A stretch of DNA of 64,000 nt from Apus apus. Taxonomy: Eukaryota; Chordata; Aves; Apodiformes; Apodidae. The translations under genes were made by a program, and so were the position numbers. The DNA lies in NCBI RefSeq assembly GCF_020740795.1, contig NC_067312.1:10527460-10591459 (forward strand), given 5' to 3'. Under the pieces are notes generated by a model that ran no database searches, was not told where the DNA came from, and was given only the letters and a program-made list of their open reading frames with translations. This document shows, piece by piece, positions 33,701 to 45,654 of the stretch. Numbering within the stretch: the stretch's first letter is position 1; every line of letters begins with the position of its first letter.

Positions 33701-35536
33701 TTCTGCCCTATCAACTGGCAATTCACTCCCCACCACGCACGCACAACCCAGAGCCTTATCTGCTGAGCTCTGCATCTGCCCCATGATATTCCATAGCACA
33801 TCCTGGGGCCTCAGTCTGCAGGAAAAGGTCAGAAACAACAGGCTGTGAAAGTGGGGTCAGAGGGAAAGCCAGCCTGGCTCGATGGATTCTGAACATGCTC
33901 CACCATCATCTGCACCCCTCATATATTTTAATGCCACAGGCTGAGGGTCACATTCATGATGAGCACTGCTTGAGCTGCTGATCTGAAACTGCCTTTAGTG
34001 CCTGGTACCAGTGTTCCAGCTTCCCCCCATGGGAAGGAAGCTCCAGCACCAGTGCAGAGCAAGCTGCTCCCCTCTTAAAACGGAAGGAGCCTGTTGGAAG
34101 CAGGGTGGAGGAAGCACATGGCTGTCTGCAGTGGTCAGCTTTCCCAGGGGTCCACATTCCACCTCCTTGTTGGCTGTCCCTTGGGAAAACAGGGTCTGGA
34201 TGCCAGGAGACATTTTACAAGCAGGTCTAGCCTATTCGGGAGTTTTAAGATGACTGGAACTGTAGCACTGGACAGTGTTAAGCAATCCATATAAACATTA
34301 TAATCACCCTAAATCGGACATGGACACTAGGGCAGACTGGAAATGGTTTTTAGGAGGATTTCTGAGGCTCTGTACCCTTCTTCAGAGCTGGATGGAACGA
34401 TCAGAGTTCAGGCACAGATCATGACATTGATGAGTACAAGGCCATGTGGGCAGCCTTTCCTCTCCAGTTTTGCCTGAGGATCCCAGTTCCAGAGGAACTC
34501 TGGGCACAGGCACTACAACAGTGAGTGTCACCCCATGGCAACCCCACATATCTGACCCCAGAGCATCCTCTGAAGGTGGGGCAGGCACCTTCCCCTCTTG
34601 TTTTGGGCTGGGCACAGAGCTGTGGGCGGGGTGTTGTAGCTCACCATGAGCACTGACCTTTGAGAGCTGTAACGAGAGAGGTTTTACAGCTCATGCAGCC
34701 AGTCGTGTTGAGACGGGCAAGCTGTGCTTGCTGCCAGCCGGTCCCTTCCCCCTGGCTCACATCCAGGGCTTTAGGCACACCACGGATGACAGGTCAGGTC
34801 TCAGTCATGCTCACATTATGGGCAGGCTGGAGCCAGCTTCCTGACCCATTCTCTCTGCACAGCAAGCAGCACGCTGTTCCCTGCTTCCTTCAGCAACAGG
34901 ACCCAACACCCTACCAGCATCTTGCAAGGGGCCTGCCCAAAGGCAGCTTCAGAAACATTTAACCTCTCCTTTATCTGTTCCAGAGGATAGTCTCAGACCT
35001 TATCAGAGGGCTCACTAGAGGGTCTGCTCTCCATCAGAGTAAAGACGCCCTGGGGCAAAACAAACTTGCTGTGCAAGGTGGACAGCATGGTACAGGGCCA
35101 GGCATCCTGGGAAGATACAGGCATGGCTGGAGTCAGTCACACTGATTAACCGAGGATAAGCAAGAGCAGTAAAACAACTTGCTTTCCTCGATGGTACAGT
35201 GAGAGGGCTCAGGGTTTCTTTCTGGCCAGGCCTGCTCTGCAACTCAAATCTTCAAACAGAACAGGTCTGCAAACAGGAGTTGCCTGCTTGTTCCCCAATG
35301 ACGGGCAAAAGAAAGATGGGAGAAGATGGACAAAACACCCCCAGCCACCCTCCCTGGGGCTGCTGCCCAGGGAGAAAGGCTCTGGATGCCTGACTGTAAT
35401 GCAGGAGCTCAGCAGTCCTGAGCCCATGGCACAGCTGGGATGGGGCTGCATCAGGGGCTGTGGCAGGTTGCATGTCTAACCCTGCTCCCCGCCCCGCGCT
35501 GCGGAAAGCACCGTGCAGAGCTGCTGCCAGCGGCCA

Positions 35537-35550
35537 GTTGCCATAGCAAT
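35537..35550 (+). promoter_or_regulatory. RFX X-box motif in a small CpG-rich patch
   Basis: GTTGCCATAGCAAT matches the RFX consensus GTTGCC-N2-AGCAAC except for the final base. It lies in a local GC/CpG-rich segment (about 35485-35560). RFX factors drive ciliary and neuronal genes. No exon is recognised beside it, so it could mark an enhancer or an unrecognised alternative promoter. Confidence 0.4.
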
Positions 35551-37956
35551 CCCCCCAAGCATGCCCCCCTGCCTCCCTCCTTTGTCTCTGCTCCCCCAAG
35601 CCTTGCTCTCCCCTCCCTGCTGCCCCAGACAAAACCTGCTGCACAACACCCAAAAGCTTCAACATGCTCCTAAAGGGGTGCTCATCACTCCAAGGAAGGA
35701 AAAGGGGCAGAGATGGAATCCCACCTCCACAAGACATCATCCCCACCCACTTCACAGGCAAGGTGCCTGCTTCAGACCCCTGTGCATCACACCCCACCAG
35801 GCCCAGCACTGAGGCCTGACACAGGAGATCCAGGCAGCCAGATCTGAGGCACAGAGGCCCCTTGAGCTGCACTCCACATTGTGCTGTGGCAGGCAGGCAT
35901 GCTTCAGCATCACCACCCATTCCAGACTGCCTGATCCATGGAGGTGACACAGCCCCTGCCCAGCCCAGCACAACACAGCACTGCTGCCTGAAGCTTAGAA
36001 AGCCCCATGAGCTCTTTCTACCTTGTGGCAGCACCAGATTTGATGGAAATGGAGGTCTCACGCTCCTCCTGCTGCAGCCTGGGCAGGCAACTCCTCAGTC
36101 TCTGCTCACCAGTCCCACTCCACTTCCACTTCAGGCAGTTCTGCTCTGCTGCACTGAGCCTCCCTGTGGCTTGAACCAGAGACAGGATCCTGCTTCATTT
36201 CCTGTCCTAAAAACTCTTGTCTACTGTTGCTATGTGCTGCTAAACAGTTACCCAACCTGGCATGTGAACAGAGCTCCTCTCCCTTTCACCTCTCCCACCC
36301 AGGCATGAGATGCAAGGGGAAGACAAAGGGCCCTGCTGAACCACACTTAGGTGTGATACCTGCCGATATCTTTCCATGTATGGATTTAAAGGCTTAACAG
36401 AACAGATAAATGACAACTTCTAAAAGGTCTGCTTCCCTCCCCACTCTGCCCCTCCTCAGATCCAGTAAGGCCCACCACAATGGGTTACATCACTTGAGGG
36501 TTTTTGCAGAAGCTAGTGAAGCCTCCTCGGTCCTGATCCAGGATGAGTCATGGAGCTTGGGAGACCCTGCAACCTCCTTCTGACACCATCAACCATGTCT
36601 TACAGTGGCTAAAAATAAAGATGGGCCAGAACTGCAGAGCCACGTCCTGCCTCAACACGAAACGTAACAAAGCTCAGCGCTAAGCTCAGCACTGCTGAAA
36701 AACCACCTGAGCAGGTGGAAACCAAAAAGTGCAGAGAAGCCAAAAGCCTTGGGTTGTACAAACAAGGGAGAGGCTGGGAGGCCTCACCCTGCCCCAGGCT
36801 GGAGGATGGCGGCAGCAAATGCCAAGCAGCCATCCAGCCATACAGATAGGGCCAGTGTTGGACTCTCATCTCACTTGGCTGTGGGTTTAGGAGTATTTCC
36901 ACACCCAGAGGCTTCGCAGAGACTGTCTCCTGTGCCACATGCACCCATCTGAGAAAACAGGAACCGACGGCTGCAATTTTGGCAGGGAGAGGCTGGGAAG
37001 CTGCAGCCTGCTTCCCACCACGCAGCGCACGGGCACCCACAAGGCGAGGTCCAAAGGGTGCTTGACACTAGGGCTAAAAAAAGTGGTCATACATCTATCT
37101 GATATGGCCTAGACACTTTAGTTAAGGGCAGAATTCAAAGTTCTTCCTCGTCCCTGGGACGCTATGCCCCAGCAAAACCTTCACACACGAGGACACAGGT
37201 CTCTCACATAGCGCTTAGCAGGGAGCCACAAGATTGCACACAAATAGGAGCTCAGAGGGACACCAGCAATGTTCAGAGCCCTAAAATTAGCCTCAGCAGA
37301 TGATCCTCTGCTCCATTCTTGGGACCAGCAAGAACTGAACAAGGATCCAGCTGTCCCAACACTCCTATGAACAGGAACTTTGAGTGCACGACCTACTTGC
37401 AACAGAGATGGTAGGGCAAAGAGGGGATTCCTCCCATAACTCCAGTGCCAGTGCTCACGAGGAACCCAGTGCCCCATCTCTGATGAGGGAGCAGCACTTC
37501 CTTGGGGTTTCCGTTGGAAAGACCTACTCCCAGATCTGCTCATCAGACCAAGGGGCAACAGCAGCACAGGCCCACTAAGGGCAGGCTGAAGCCTGAAGTT
37601 AGGCTGACCAATTTCTGTTGAAAATATAACCTCCACTTTGCCCAGTCCAAATTTTCCATTCCCAACAGACACACTGCAAAGTCTGTCCAAGGGTCAGCAA
37701 GCTGTAACAGCTTCCCCGTTACTGCCAGCTGCACTGAACTGAACTAACATGGTTAACTTGGACTGAACATAAGTTCACTGATATCACTCAGGTTAGGTGA
37801 TTTCCAAATCAGAGAGAAAGAGGCTCATGCTATGACCAAGTAACGGGAGAAGCTGCAACATTACATATATGCAGGAACTTTGCTGTCCCTGGAAGTATCA
37901 AGCTATACGGTCAGCAAGTGGCACAGGGAAGTAAAGTGGATCCAAGGAGATCCAAA

Positions 37957-38115
37957 AGTGGACCTTAAAGATCATCTAGTTTCAAACTCCCTGCCATGAG
38001 GAGGGAGACTTCCCACTAAACCAGGTTGCTCCAAGCCCCATCCAGCCAGGCCTTGAATGCTTGCAAGAAGAGGGAAGCCACAGCTGGTGCTCCAGCCCTC
38101 TGATCATCTTCATGG
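37957..38115 (-). repeat. CR1 3' fragment
   Basis: Minus-oriented CR1 3' region: GACCTTAAAGATCATCTAG, a CCCTGCCATGAGGAGGGAGA block, ACCAGGTTGCTCCAAGCCCC and ATCCAGCCAGGCCTTGAAT in standard order. No coding capacity. Confidence 0.8.
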
Positions 38116-41100
38116 GCCTTGTGTTAAAATGTCTCTTGATAAAAGGCAGGGGAGCTCTGCGAGGATGCTTTGAGCTTCATGGACTGGTAACTGGAAGGAG
38201 ATCCAGCAGAACAAAGGGCAAACCTTCTCTCTGGTGTCAGTCACATGTCTGTTTTCCATCACCAAGAGAGATATAAGATGCCAGCAGGGGCAGGTATTAG
38301 TGATTGTCACAGCTCAGATGGGTAAAGAGTGGCTGCCACTGCATTGTGTGGTTGGGACTCTGCAGCAGACAGCACTGACACAAGCAAAGGACTTTTTCCT
38401 TCCTTTCTTTTAAATTTCCAGGTGAGCGTACTCCTGCCTCTCTCGCTGTGGGTACCACTTCAGCATCAGGCTGAAGGATGCAATGGCCTGAAGCCCAGAC
38501 TCCAACTGTCTTTGGACTGGCCCCAAACCGCCGTGGCAGACACTTCAGAGGAAGAGCCATGCAGCCTGGGCAGCCACACATCCCAAACAGCCACTTCCCC
38601 AACTACTTCCTTCTGGCCAAATCGCACCCAGGGGTGAGAGATGAGCTTGGTTTGCCCCCCCTTCCCTAGAGGCACAGCACTGATGAGAACCCCTTTCCTG
38701 GTGGGAGTGCTCCATGCAGGTGTGGCAGGCATTGCTGGATCCCAGGCAGGCATGCAAGCATCCAGACACAGGGATGGGGGAGGAAGCCCACAGCCATCTC
38801 AGCCCACCAGTTACCTTAGAGCAGCACAGGCCTGATCTTCACATTTCTTGATAGGCCAATACAGAGATCAACAGTCCTGAACCGCTTTGCTGTCACTCTA
38901 AGCCTCACACACCACAGCCAAAGGCCTCCTTAAGCTACAAAATCCTGAGAAAATGCAGGAAGAGCTCAACTGGTTCTGACAAAGTAAGATCAAGTCTGCC
39001 ACAGGCTGTGGGTGAAGTCTCAGGTCTCTTTGTTCAGGTGAAGGACAGCGAGCAGCAGAGACCAGCAGCTGGGAAATGCTCCCACTCAATACTCCTGGTA
39101 CATATGCAGAAGGACGAGTGCAGCAAGCAGCACAAGTTCCCAGGGGCTTAAAACACATTGCCCTTGAGCTCCTGACAACTGTGTGCAGGGTTCAATGGCC
39201 TCAACAGCACCAGTGGGACACATCCAGGCTGCCTTCACCACGCTGCCAGACAGGTGGGAGGCAGGAGCATCCAGCAAGCCTGGGCTGTGGGAGCATCTAA
39301 CCTGGGTGACACCTACTGTACAGAGCTGTCCCTGTGGGCCAAGGGGAGGAGAGCACAGGGTTCCCTGGCTTCTTCACATGGCCCTGGTGAAGGAAGAGGA
39401 ACCAGCGACAATTGAACAGGTGCTAACCTTGGTGTAGGGCTGAAGCAGATGGGAACGGCAGCGCAGCGTGGTCTCGGGGTTGCTTGTTTCAGCTGTCTTG
39501 TGTCACCTGGAAAGACAAGTGCACAGATGCACATCAGCTCAGCTGGGAAACACCCTGCTCACAAAAGAAAACCTTCTGAAGCCTAAGCAGGCAGTAATTG
39601 CTCATCCAAGCCAAGCAATTTTGTGGCCTATACACAGAAGCAAGAGACCCTGTGAACAGCAGCACTTCAAAGATCCCACCGTATGTTTTACCAGCGCCAA
39701 AGCCACACCTCCAGCTGCAGCCCTGACTCCTGGGGTTCCAATGGTCACCACAGTTCCCTGCATGATGCTGAGTGGGTGCACAGTTGGCTCCCCAGAGAGG
39801 GCTGCCAATGCTGCAGCCACTGTCCCCCTTCCCTAGATTTCAGTAGGAAGTCAAGTCCTTTCTGCACCCTCGGCTTCGCTCTCCTCCACCCGCGCAGCCG
39901 CGCGTTACTCCACTACGCAGGCTTTGCCGGTACACGAGTGGGTGCGCTGGCATATGGTTTATCTGCAAGAACAGGCTCTGGCTGTGGTCCCTGCTAAACC
40001 ACCCTGTGGGGACAGGGAGTTAGGGCAGGGAGGGCCGAATTCTACTGTGGGGAGATGCCACCCCCAACAACCCAAACAGACCACGCCACACGTGACGCCG
40101 CCGCGTCTCCCAGGATACAGCGAAGCTGTTGGAACAACCACCCCTTAACAGACATCTCTGAGAGGCCTGCCAACACTGTCACTGAGATGTTAAGACTCCT
40201 CCCCGGGCTCACAGTGCTGTAGTTACAGACTACCAGAGTTTGCACTGTATGGGGGCTAGGACCTTGTGCCCAGCAGGTGCCAAAACCTGGGACAACATCA
40301 GCCTCCCCAAAGCCAGGTCTGACATTTCTCTGGATGCAGGCATGATGAACCAAAGCTGCTTAGGGACAGTCCCTACTGCCCAGCCTGACCTCCCACATGG
40401 GCAGCCACCCTGCAGTACCACCAGCAGCACAACCCAACTCTGACCAGAGCTACAGCAGCCGCGAGCAGCCACACTGCCAGCCCCCCAGAAACAGAGCCTT
40501 TCCATCAAGATATGGGCAGCATCTCCACACTAGCTTACTGGTGCCCCAGACCTTAACACAGTCAGAAAGGCACCCAGAAAGTTTCTGCTTCATGTCACCT
40601 ACACAGCCAGCAGGTCAGCCTGCACCAGTGTCCCAGAAGAGGTCCTGCCTGAGAGTGGTACCAGCTAGTCAGCACGGCTGTGCTCCTGGAGAACTTACAA
40701 GCAGAACAAGCCCCAGTGTACATGTAAATATACATATATGTAAAACCCTCCACCAACTCCCTGTTCTACCACATATCTTTCAGAGAACGCTCGAAAGGCT
40801 CTAAGCCTGAGCAGTGACAAGAATTGCTTTGGACATGGCTGAAGTGCTGCCACTCACATACTGCTGCAGCACAGGAAGCGATGGCAACGTACCCAACAGG
40901 GATGGGTTCAAAACACTCCCCAGGAAGCATGCAATTACCCCAAATGGACTGTGGCCAGGAGATCGGGATTATCACCTTCAGCTCTTGCATAAAGGCTTTG
41001 CACCTTTGTTCACTTCCAACAAGAAGAATCACAGGGTTGACAGCAGCCCTGTCCCAGGAAACAGATTTGTTACTGAAAAGCCCTTCCAGCTCAATCACTA

Positions 41101-42067
41101 GCTGCACTTCTTGCAGAACATAGGACTCCTTTGAAGGCTTCCCATCCAAGTGTTGTTCTGCCATCACACGGCTTAGCTGCGGGGTTATCCAGGCCACAGT
41201 ACAGGCAAGTATGACTGCAAACCACTGGCCAGCCCTGAAAAAACCCTCTGAAATGCAGAGCATGTGAGCTCAGCTGCTCTTCATTCAGGATTCACAACCA
41301 GCTGAAGACACTGACAGAAACAGGGGGAAAACATGTTAATTGGCAGCTGGGCATTCACTAGGCCAAACAAGGGAAACAAAGAAAAGAAGAAGCAAAGGCG
41401 GAGGGAGGATGAAGATTTGCAAGGACCCTTGTCAGCGAAAGAAAATTCTTTTTAAAGCAAAACTCACACTTTGTGAGACCAAGTTCTTTAGATGTTGTAT
41501 TCATCTGGTTCATTTGCTTACAGACTAAAGCAAAACAGAAAAACAAAGGAAGAGAGCTGGTCAGAAAACAGGCACCAGGGAGCAGAGCTGAGAGGCACTG
41601 CCGACAGAAGGAAGGATAGAAACACACAATGGCATCACCAGCACTCAGGAACCTGCACAAGCCACTGGAGGAAGGGGGTCCCTGGGAGTGAGGTGCAGTG
41701 GAGAGGCATCAGGCAAAACCCTCCCACAGAGGACCAAGTAACCTGCAACGACCCTCTCCACAAGCCATCTGTTAACATACAGATGTCTTCCCTTGGGATT
41801 TCTCCCATGTTGCCCTTCACACCTGACCTGTCACCTGTCTGGACCACCCCGCACAGGAGGTCTCAGGTGTGACCCCTTTTCCTCCCTTTCGTTTCCAGCA
41901 CAGAAGAAGTTTAGCAGACTAAGCAGTCACCATGGTTCTGCAGACATAACTATAAACATTGAGTGTTATAAGCAGACACTGACTGAAAAACATGCTGTTA
42001 ATTTCAGAAAGTGCAGTCACTTAGAGAGACTTAATGAAAACCAAAATTGCTAGAAAGAAAATTGTTT

Positions 42068-42091
42068 CTGTCCTGGCTTAAACCAGGACAG
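42068..42091. repeat. Near-perfect palindrome (9-bp arms)
   Basis: CTGTCCTGG at 42068-42076 and its reverse complement CCAGGACAG at 42083-42091 flank a 6-nt AT-rich centre (CTTAAA). This type of sequence resembles termini of some avian LTR elements, but no second terminus or internal region was recognised. Confidence 0.5.
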
Positions 42092-43033
42092 TCACATACC
42101 TACAAAGGTTTTCTTGTTCTGCATGCAGGAAGCGTCCTGGCCCCAGGCACTGTGAATTTCCACACAGCACACGATGCTGCCTACAAAATCTAGCAGGGGA
42201 CAAGCATGGGCAGGCCCAGGGCAGCAAGGGCAGGTAAAGGACTCAGGAAGAGTCTCAAGACATTGACTATGAAATTCTGATCAATAACTGTTCTCTTGAG
42301 CCACCCTCAGACTCAGGAGCAGCAAGGAAAGTCTGGGCATCTCTGCATTCTGCTACTCAGCACGGCTGTGCAGAAACACGACAGGGTGAGCAGTTGGTAG
42401 CAGACAGCAAGGAGGAGGACCAGCAGTGCAGATGCGCTTCTCTGGCCTCAGAGGTCCCTTGAACTCAGGGAGGGAACTTCCCTTCCTCCTCCAGCTCCGC
42501 ATGACCTGAAACTGCTGAGGGAACAAGGGCTGGGAAAGTTCAGCCCCACAGCTGAGGGAGGGTGTACAGACTGGGGGCATCACCTGCCTTGGAAAGCCAC
42601 CAGGAGTGAACCAGCAACACTTCCCGTAACATTAAAATGATACTTTATTCCCTAAAGTCTTCTTCTGCAGAGGGCAGACAGGAAGAGCAGAGCACTGAGA
42701 GCTGCTCGGCCCAGCTCGCTGCACAAGCAGCAGAGCCCCTCATGGAGCTGTGGGTCTCCAAAGTCAGGGCAGGGTGACCCTATCAGCTTTTCTTTCAGCA
42801 GTGGGTCAGAAACCTCTCATGCAGGGAAGAGATAAAAGGGGCAGAGCCAAAATGGCCCCAGCCCTGCCTCACTTGCAGGCTGGACCTTGCTCTGCAAGCC
42901 CAGCTCCCCCAAGGACTGCAACCCTGCAGCTGCGGGGATGGGAGGGCTTTGCTGTCCCCACACACCCTGGTCACCCCAGGGGCCACGGGAAGGGACATTC
43001 TGGGCTCCCATTGGAGTCAGCAGGAACCTGGCG

Positions 43034-43406
43034 AAATCACAGAATCATAGAACTATTCAGGTTGGAAAAGCCCCTTGGGATCACCAAGTCCAACCATCAT
43101 CCCAACTCTCCCCTAAACTGTACCCACCAACACCACATCCAAACGACCCCTAAACACATCCAGGGATGGTGACTCAACCACCTCCCTGGGCAGCCTATTC
43201 CAGTGTCTAACCACTCTCTCTGTGAACATTTTTTTCCTAATGTCCAGTCTAAACCTCCCCTGTTGCAGCTTGAAGCCATTCCCTCTGGTGCTGTCGCTAA
43301 TGACCTGTGAGAAGAGACCAGCACCCACCTCTCTGCAATGGCCTTTCAGGCAGCTGTAGAGGCTGATGAGGTCTCCCCTCAGCCTCCTCTTCCTCAGACT
43401 AACAAA
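43034..43406 (-). mobile_element. CR1 LINE 3' fragment next to a CpG island
   Basis: A comparatively well-preserved minus-oriented CR1 3' end of about 370 bp, with the ATCACAGAATCATAGAAC tail, GGTTGGAAAAGCCCCTTGGG and the downstream GCCTCCTCTTCCTCAGACTA block. Its 5'-truncated end abuts the CpG island at about 43407. It shares a tail subtype with the copy at 49898. Confidence 0.9.
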
Positions 43407-43592
43407 TGCCGCCGGAGCAGCTGCCACAGACAAAGCGAGAGCCCTGGCAGCAGCGCTGCCCCGCTCTGATCCAAACCCAGAGAGGACCCTCCGGCCCACC
43501 CATCGCCCCGCGCTGCCCGGCGCTCGGATCCCGCCCGCCGTGCCGAGCCGTGCCGGGCCGGGCCGAGCCGAGCCCGGAGCGCAGCCGGAGCT

Positions 43593-43611
43593 GCATGCCG
43601 GCACCTGTAGT
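43593..43611 (-). promoter_or_regulatory. ZNF143/SBS-like promoter element
   Basis: On the minus strand ACTACAGGTGCCGGCATGC resembles the ACTACAAnTCCCAG-type ZNF143 (Staf) element typical of CpG-island promoters near start sites. It supports promoter activity in the left half of the island. Confidence 0.35.
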
Positions 43612-45163
43612 CCCTGCCGGCCCCGCCGAGACCCGCAGGATGCGAATGGCTGCTGTCAAAGGCGGCCCTGACCAGGCTCTACAGGGTGTCTTCGTTCTCG
43701 GCGTCCTTTTTGCTGAAGCACAGCCCCACCAAGAAGTACCTCTAGCACCACCACACCCAGGAGTTTTCTTCTGCTTCCCCTGCCAGACCTCATTCACCCC
43801 CTGCACGTGCTTCCAAGTTGGCCAAGACTCTCCTTTGCGTCAGGCTTTAACCCTGCTGCCTTCTCCACCAGGTCCCAACTCTTTGCTAAGGCTAAGAGAC
43901 ACAACCCAGGCAGAGGAGCAGGCCTCTAAGCAGACCTTTGATTCCATGATGCTTTTAAAAAAAGGCACCGAGTGGAAATTACTTATAAAACACCCCAAGG
44001 GGCAGCGTGACATTCCTCTACCATACACTCTCCGCAGCAGCTGCAAACCCCAGGCTCCTTCCTTAAAAAAGGAGTCTGGAAACCCTGGATATAAGTCCAT
44101 GACCCTCCTACACATCTCCTGACGGATTCTGCTCCCAGGTGGGCTGTGCACAAGCTCCCCACCCCATCGTGCAGCCATCCCCTCGGCCCTCCCCGATGCA
44201 CAACAGCTGTATGAACACCACATCTGGGGCTGCCATGAGCACATCTGCATAGTTTCTGAAAAAAAACAGGGTGCTCTGGCCACACCAAAAGGCTTGAAGG
44301 TTCTCCCCCCCCCGCCCCCTGCCAGGTCTGTCGCTGCTGATTTTGGTGGGTCTCTGGGCACGGGTGTCCAGGGGGGATGGGAACAGCCAGTTGGGCCCAG
44401 CCAGGGCTGGGCCGGAGCCCAGGAGGAGGAGGAGGCCTCATGCTGTCAGCAGAGCTGCGGACAGGCTGTTCCTGCTCATGTGGCTGCAGAGGGGATAAGG
44501 CCTTCCTGGGGGAGACCAGGCACAGCACAGCTCCTCCGAGCACCGGCGGGCTGGGGGGGGGGGGGGGGAAGACAGCCAGGCTGGGGGGCACCCCCCAAGC
44601 ACAGCCCCAAAGCACCGGCCCTGCCCACACTCCCGATGCTGCCACCTCCACACCCGCCTCTGCCAGGCTCTCTCCGTGGGCCCCCCGAGGCCGCAGCCCC
44701 ACCCCCCCCCCCCACCCCCCCGGGACACCGACTCCGCGACAGAGGAGAGGGCACGGCCCCCCCTGCGCAGCCCCCCAGCCGCCGCCCACCCTCCCTCCCT
44801 CTCCCCCACCTCCTGCCACAGCCTCCCCGCTCCCAGCCCCCGCGCCGACCCCAGCACTTCCAGCCACAGCTCCCTCGGCCGCGGACCGCCGGATACAACA
44901 CCCCGCCATCCCGGCCACGGCCCCCCCGGCTGACCGCCCTCCCCCATCCCGCTCACGGCCCCTCCGGCCGCAGCCACCCCATCTCCCTCTCTCGCCCCTC
45001 TCCCCTCCTCCGCTCAGGGCCCCCAGAGCCCTCCACCCGAACCTTCTGGAACCGGCTGGGGGGCGGCGGGGACGGGGTGCATTAACCCCTCCCTCGACGG
45101 ACAGGTGGCCTGTCCCCCCTCCCCGATGCCTCGTTCACCTCCGGGCCCCCCCCAGCCCCCCCT

Positions 45164-45247
45164 GCTCGGCTCGGCTCGGCTCGGCTCGGCTCGGCTCGGC
45201 CCGGCCCGGCCCGGCCCGGCTCGGCCCGGCCCGGCCCGGCCCGGCCC
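45164..45247. repeat. (GGCTC)n/(GGCCC)n pentanucleotide repeat in the CpG island
   Basis: About 17 contiguous 5-bp units: first seven of the TCGGC type, then mainly CCGGC with one TCGGC interruption. On the minus strand it reads GGGCC/GAGCC. It lies just downstream (minus sense) of the candidate first-exon donor at 45268. Related GCCGAGCC/GCCGGGCC words occur at about 43545-43578. Confidence 0.85.
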
Positions 45248-45654
45248 CCGCGGCCCCGCCGGACCCACCAGCGCCCCCTCCGCTGCCTTCGCCGCCGCGG
45301 CCCCGACTGCTGCGCGGCTCCCGCAGCTCCTTCCGGGTGCCGCTGGGGACACGCCCCCCGCGCCCGCCTCCCCGGCTCCGATTGGTGCGCTGGGCGGCGC
45401 ACGGGGCGGGGCTAGGCGAGAGGTGGGGCGGCGCGGCCAATGGGCGGGAGGAGAAGTGATGACGCGCCGGGCCGAGGTCCCGCCCCTTCCCCGCCCCCTC
45501 CACGTGCGGGTGTGTGATGACAGCGGGGAAGGGGCGGGGCCAGCCCAGGAGGGTTCTCATTGGCCACCGGCGGGGAAAGGGGCGGGGCCTGGCGCGGCGC
45601 TGGGCGGGGCTTGTCTCGCCCGGACCCCCCCGGGCACCCCCGGCCCCACGGGCG

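Larger units (their letters stand above)
20600..43030. other. Large gene-poor interval (ATOSB distal intron or intergenic)
   Basis: No exon with family similarity was recognised on either strand. Open frames up to 269-280 codons exist but mostly lack ATG starts, conserved motifs or matching splice sites. The interval contains CR1 remnants (24437-24665, 37957-38115), a CA repeat (26014-26040), a 50-bp tandem repeat (30531-30710), A-rich runs (24950-24963, 31976-31989, 32047-32056), an X-box (35537-35550) and a palindrome (42068-42091). If ATOSB starts in the 45-kb CpG island, most of this is its intron. Confidence 0.6.
43407..45640. promoter_or_regulatory. Large CpG island, probable promoter (distal ATOSB and/or bidirectional)
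   Basis: About 2.2 kb of CpG-dense sequence. In 45370-45570 there are three CCAAT boxes (inverted at 45381-45385 and 45559-45563, direct at 45437-45441), several GC boxes, a CRE-like TGATGACG near 45457-45464 and a CACGTG E-box at 45501-45506. A donor-like CTG|GTGGGT on the minus strand at 45269/45268 would suit a minus-strand first exon starting near 45300-45350, about 60-100 bp from the first CCAAT box. Another promoter-type element lies at 43593-43611. Which genes it serves is not shown by the sequence. ATOSB (minus) is the nearest recognised gene. Confidence 0.6.

Noticed and set aside
35252-36061. 269-codon minus-strand open frame
   Set aside because: No domain, no coding-like motif and no promoter or splice context beyond the X-box noted separately.
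40766-41263. 165-codon minus-strand ORF with ATG start
   Set aside because: No recognisable domain. A few frames of this length are expected by chance in 64 kb. Kept only as a target for a protein search.
44294-45459. Overlapping long open frames on both strands of the 45-kb CpG island (up to 360 codons)
   Set aside because: Stop-poor because of very high GC. Peptides are Pro/Arg/Gly homopolymer-like and overlap in all frames.
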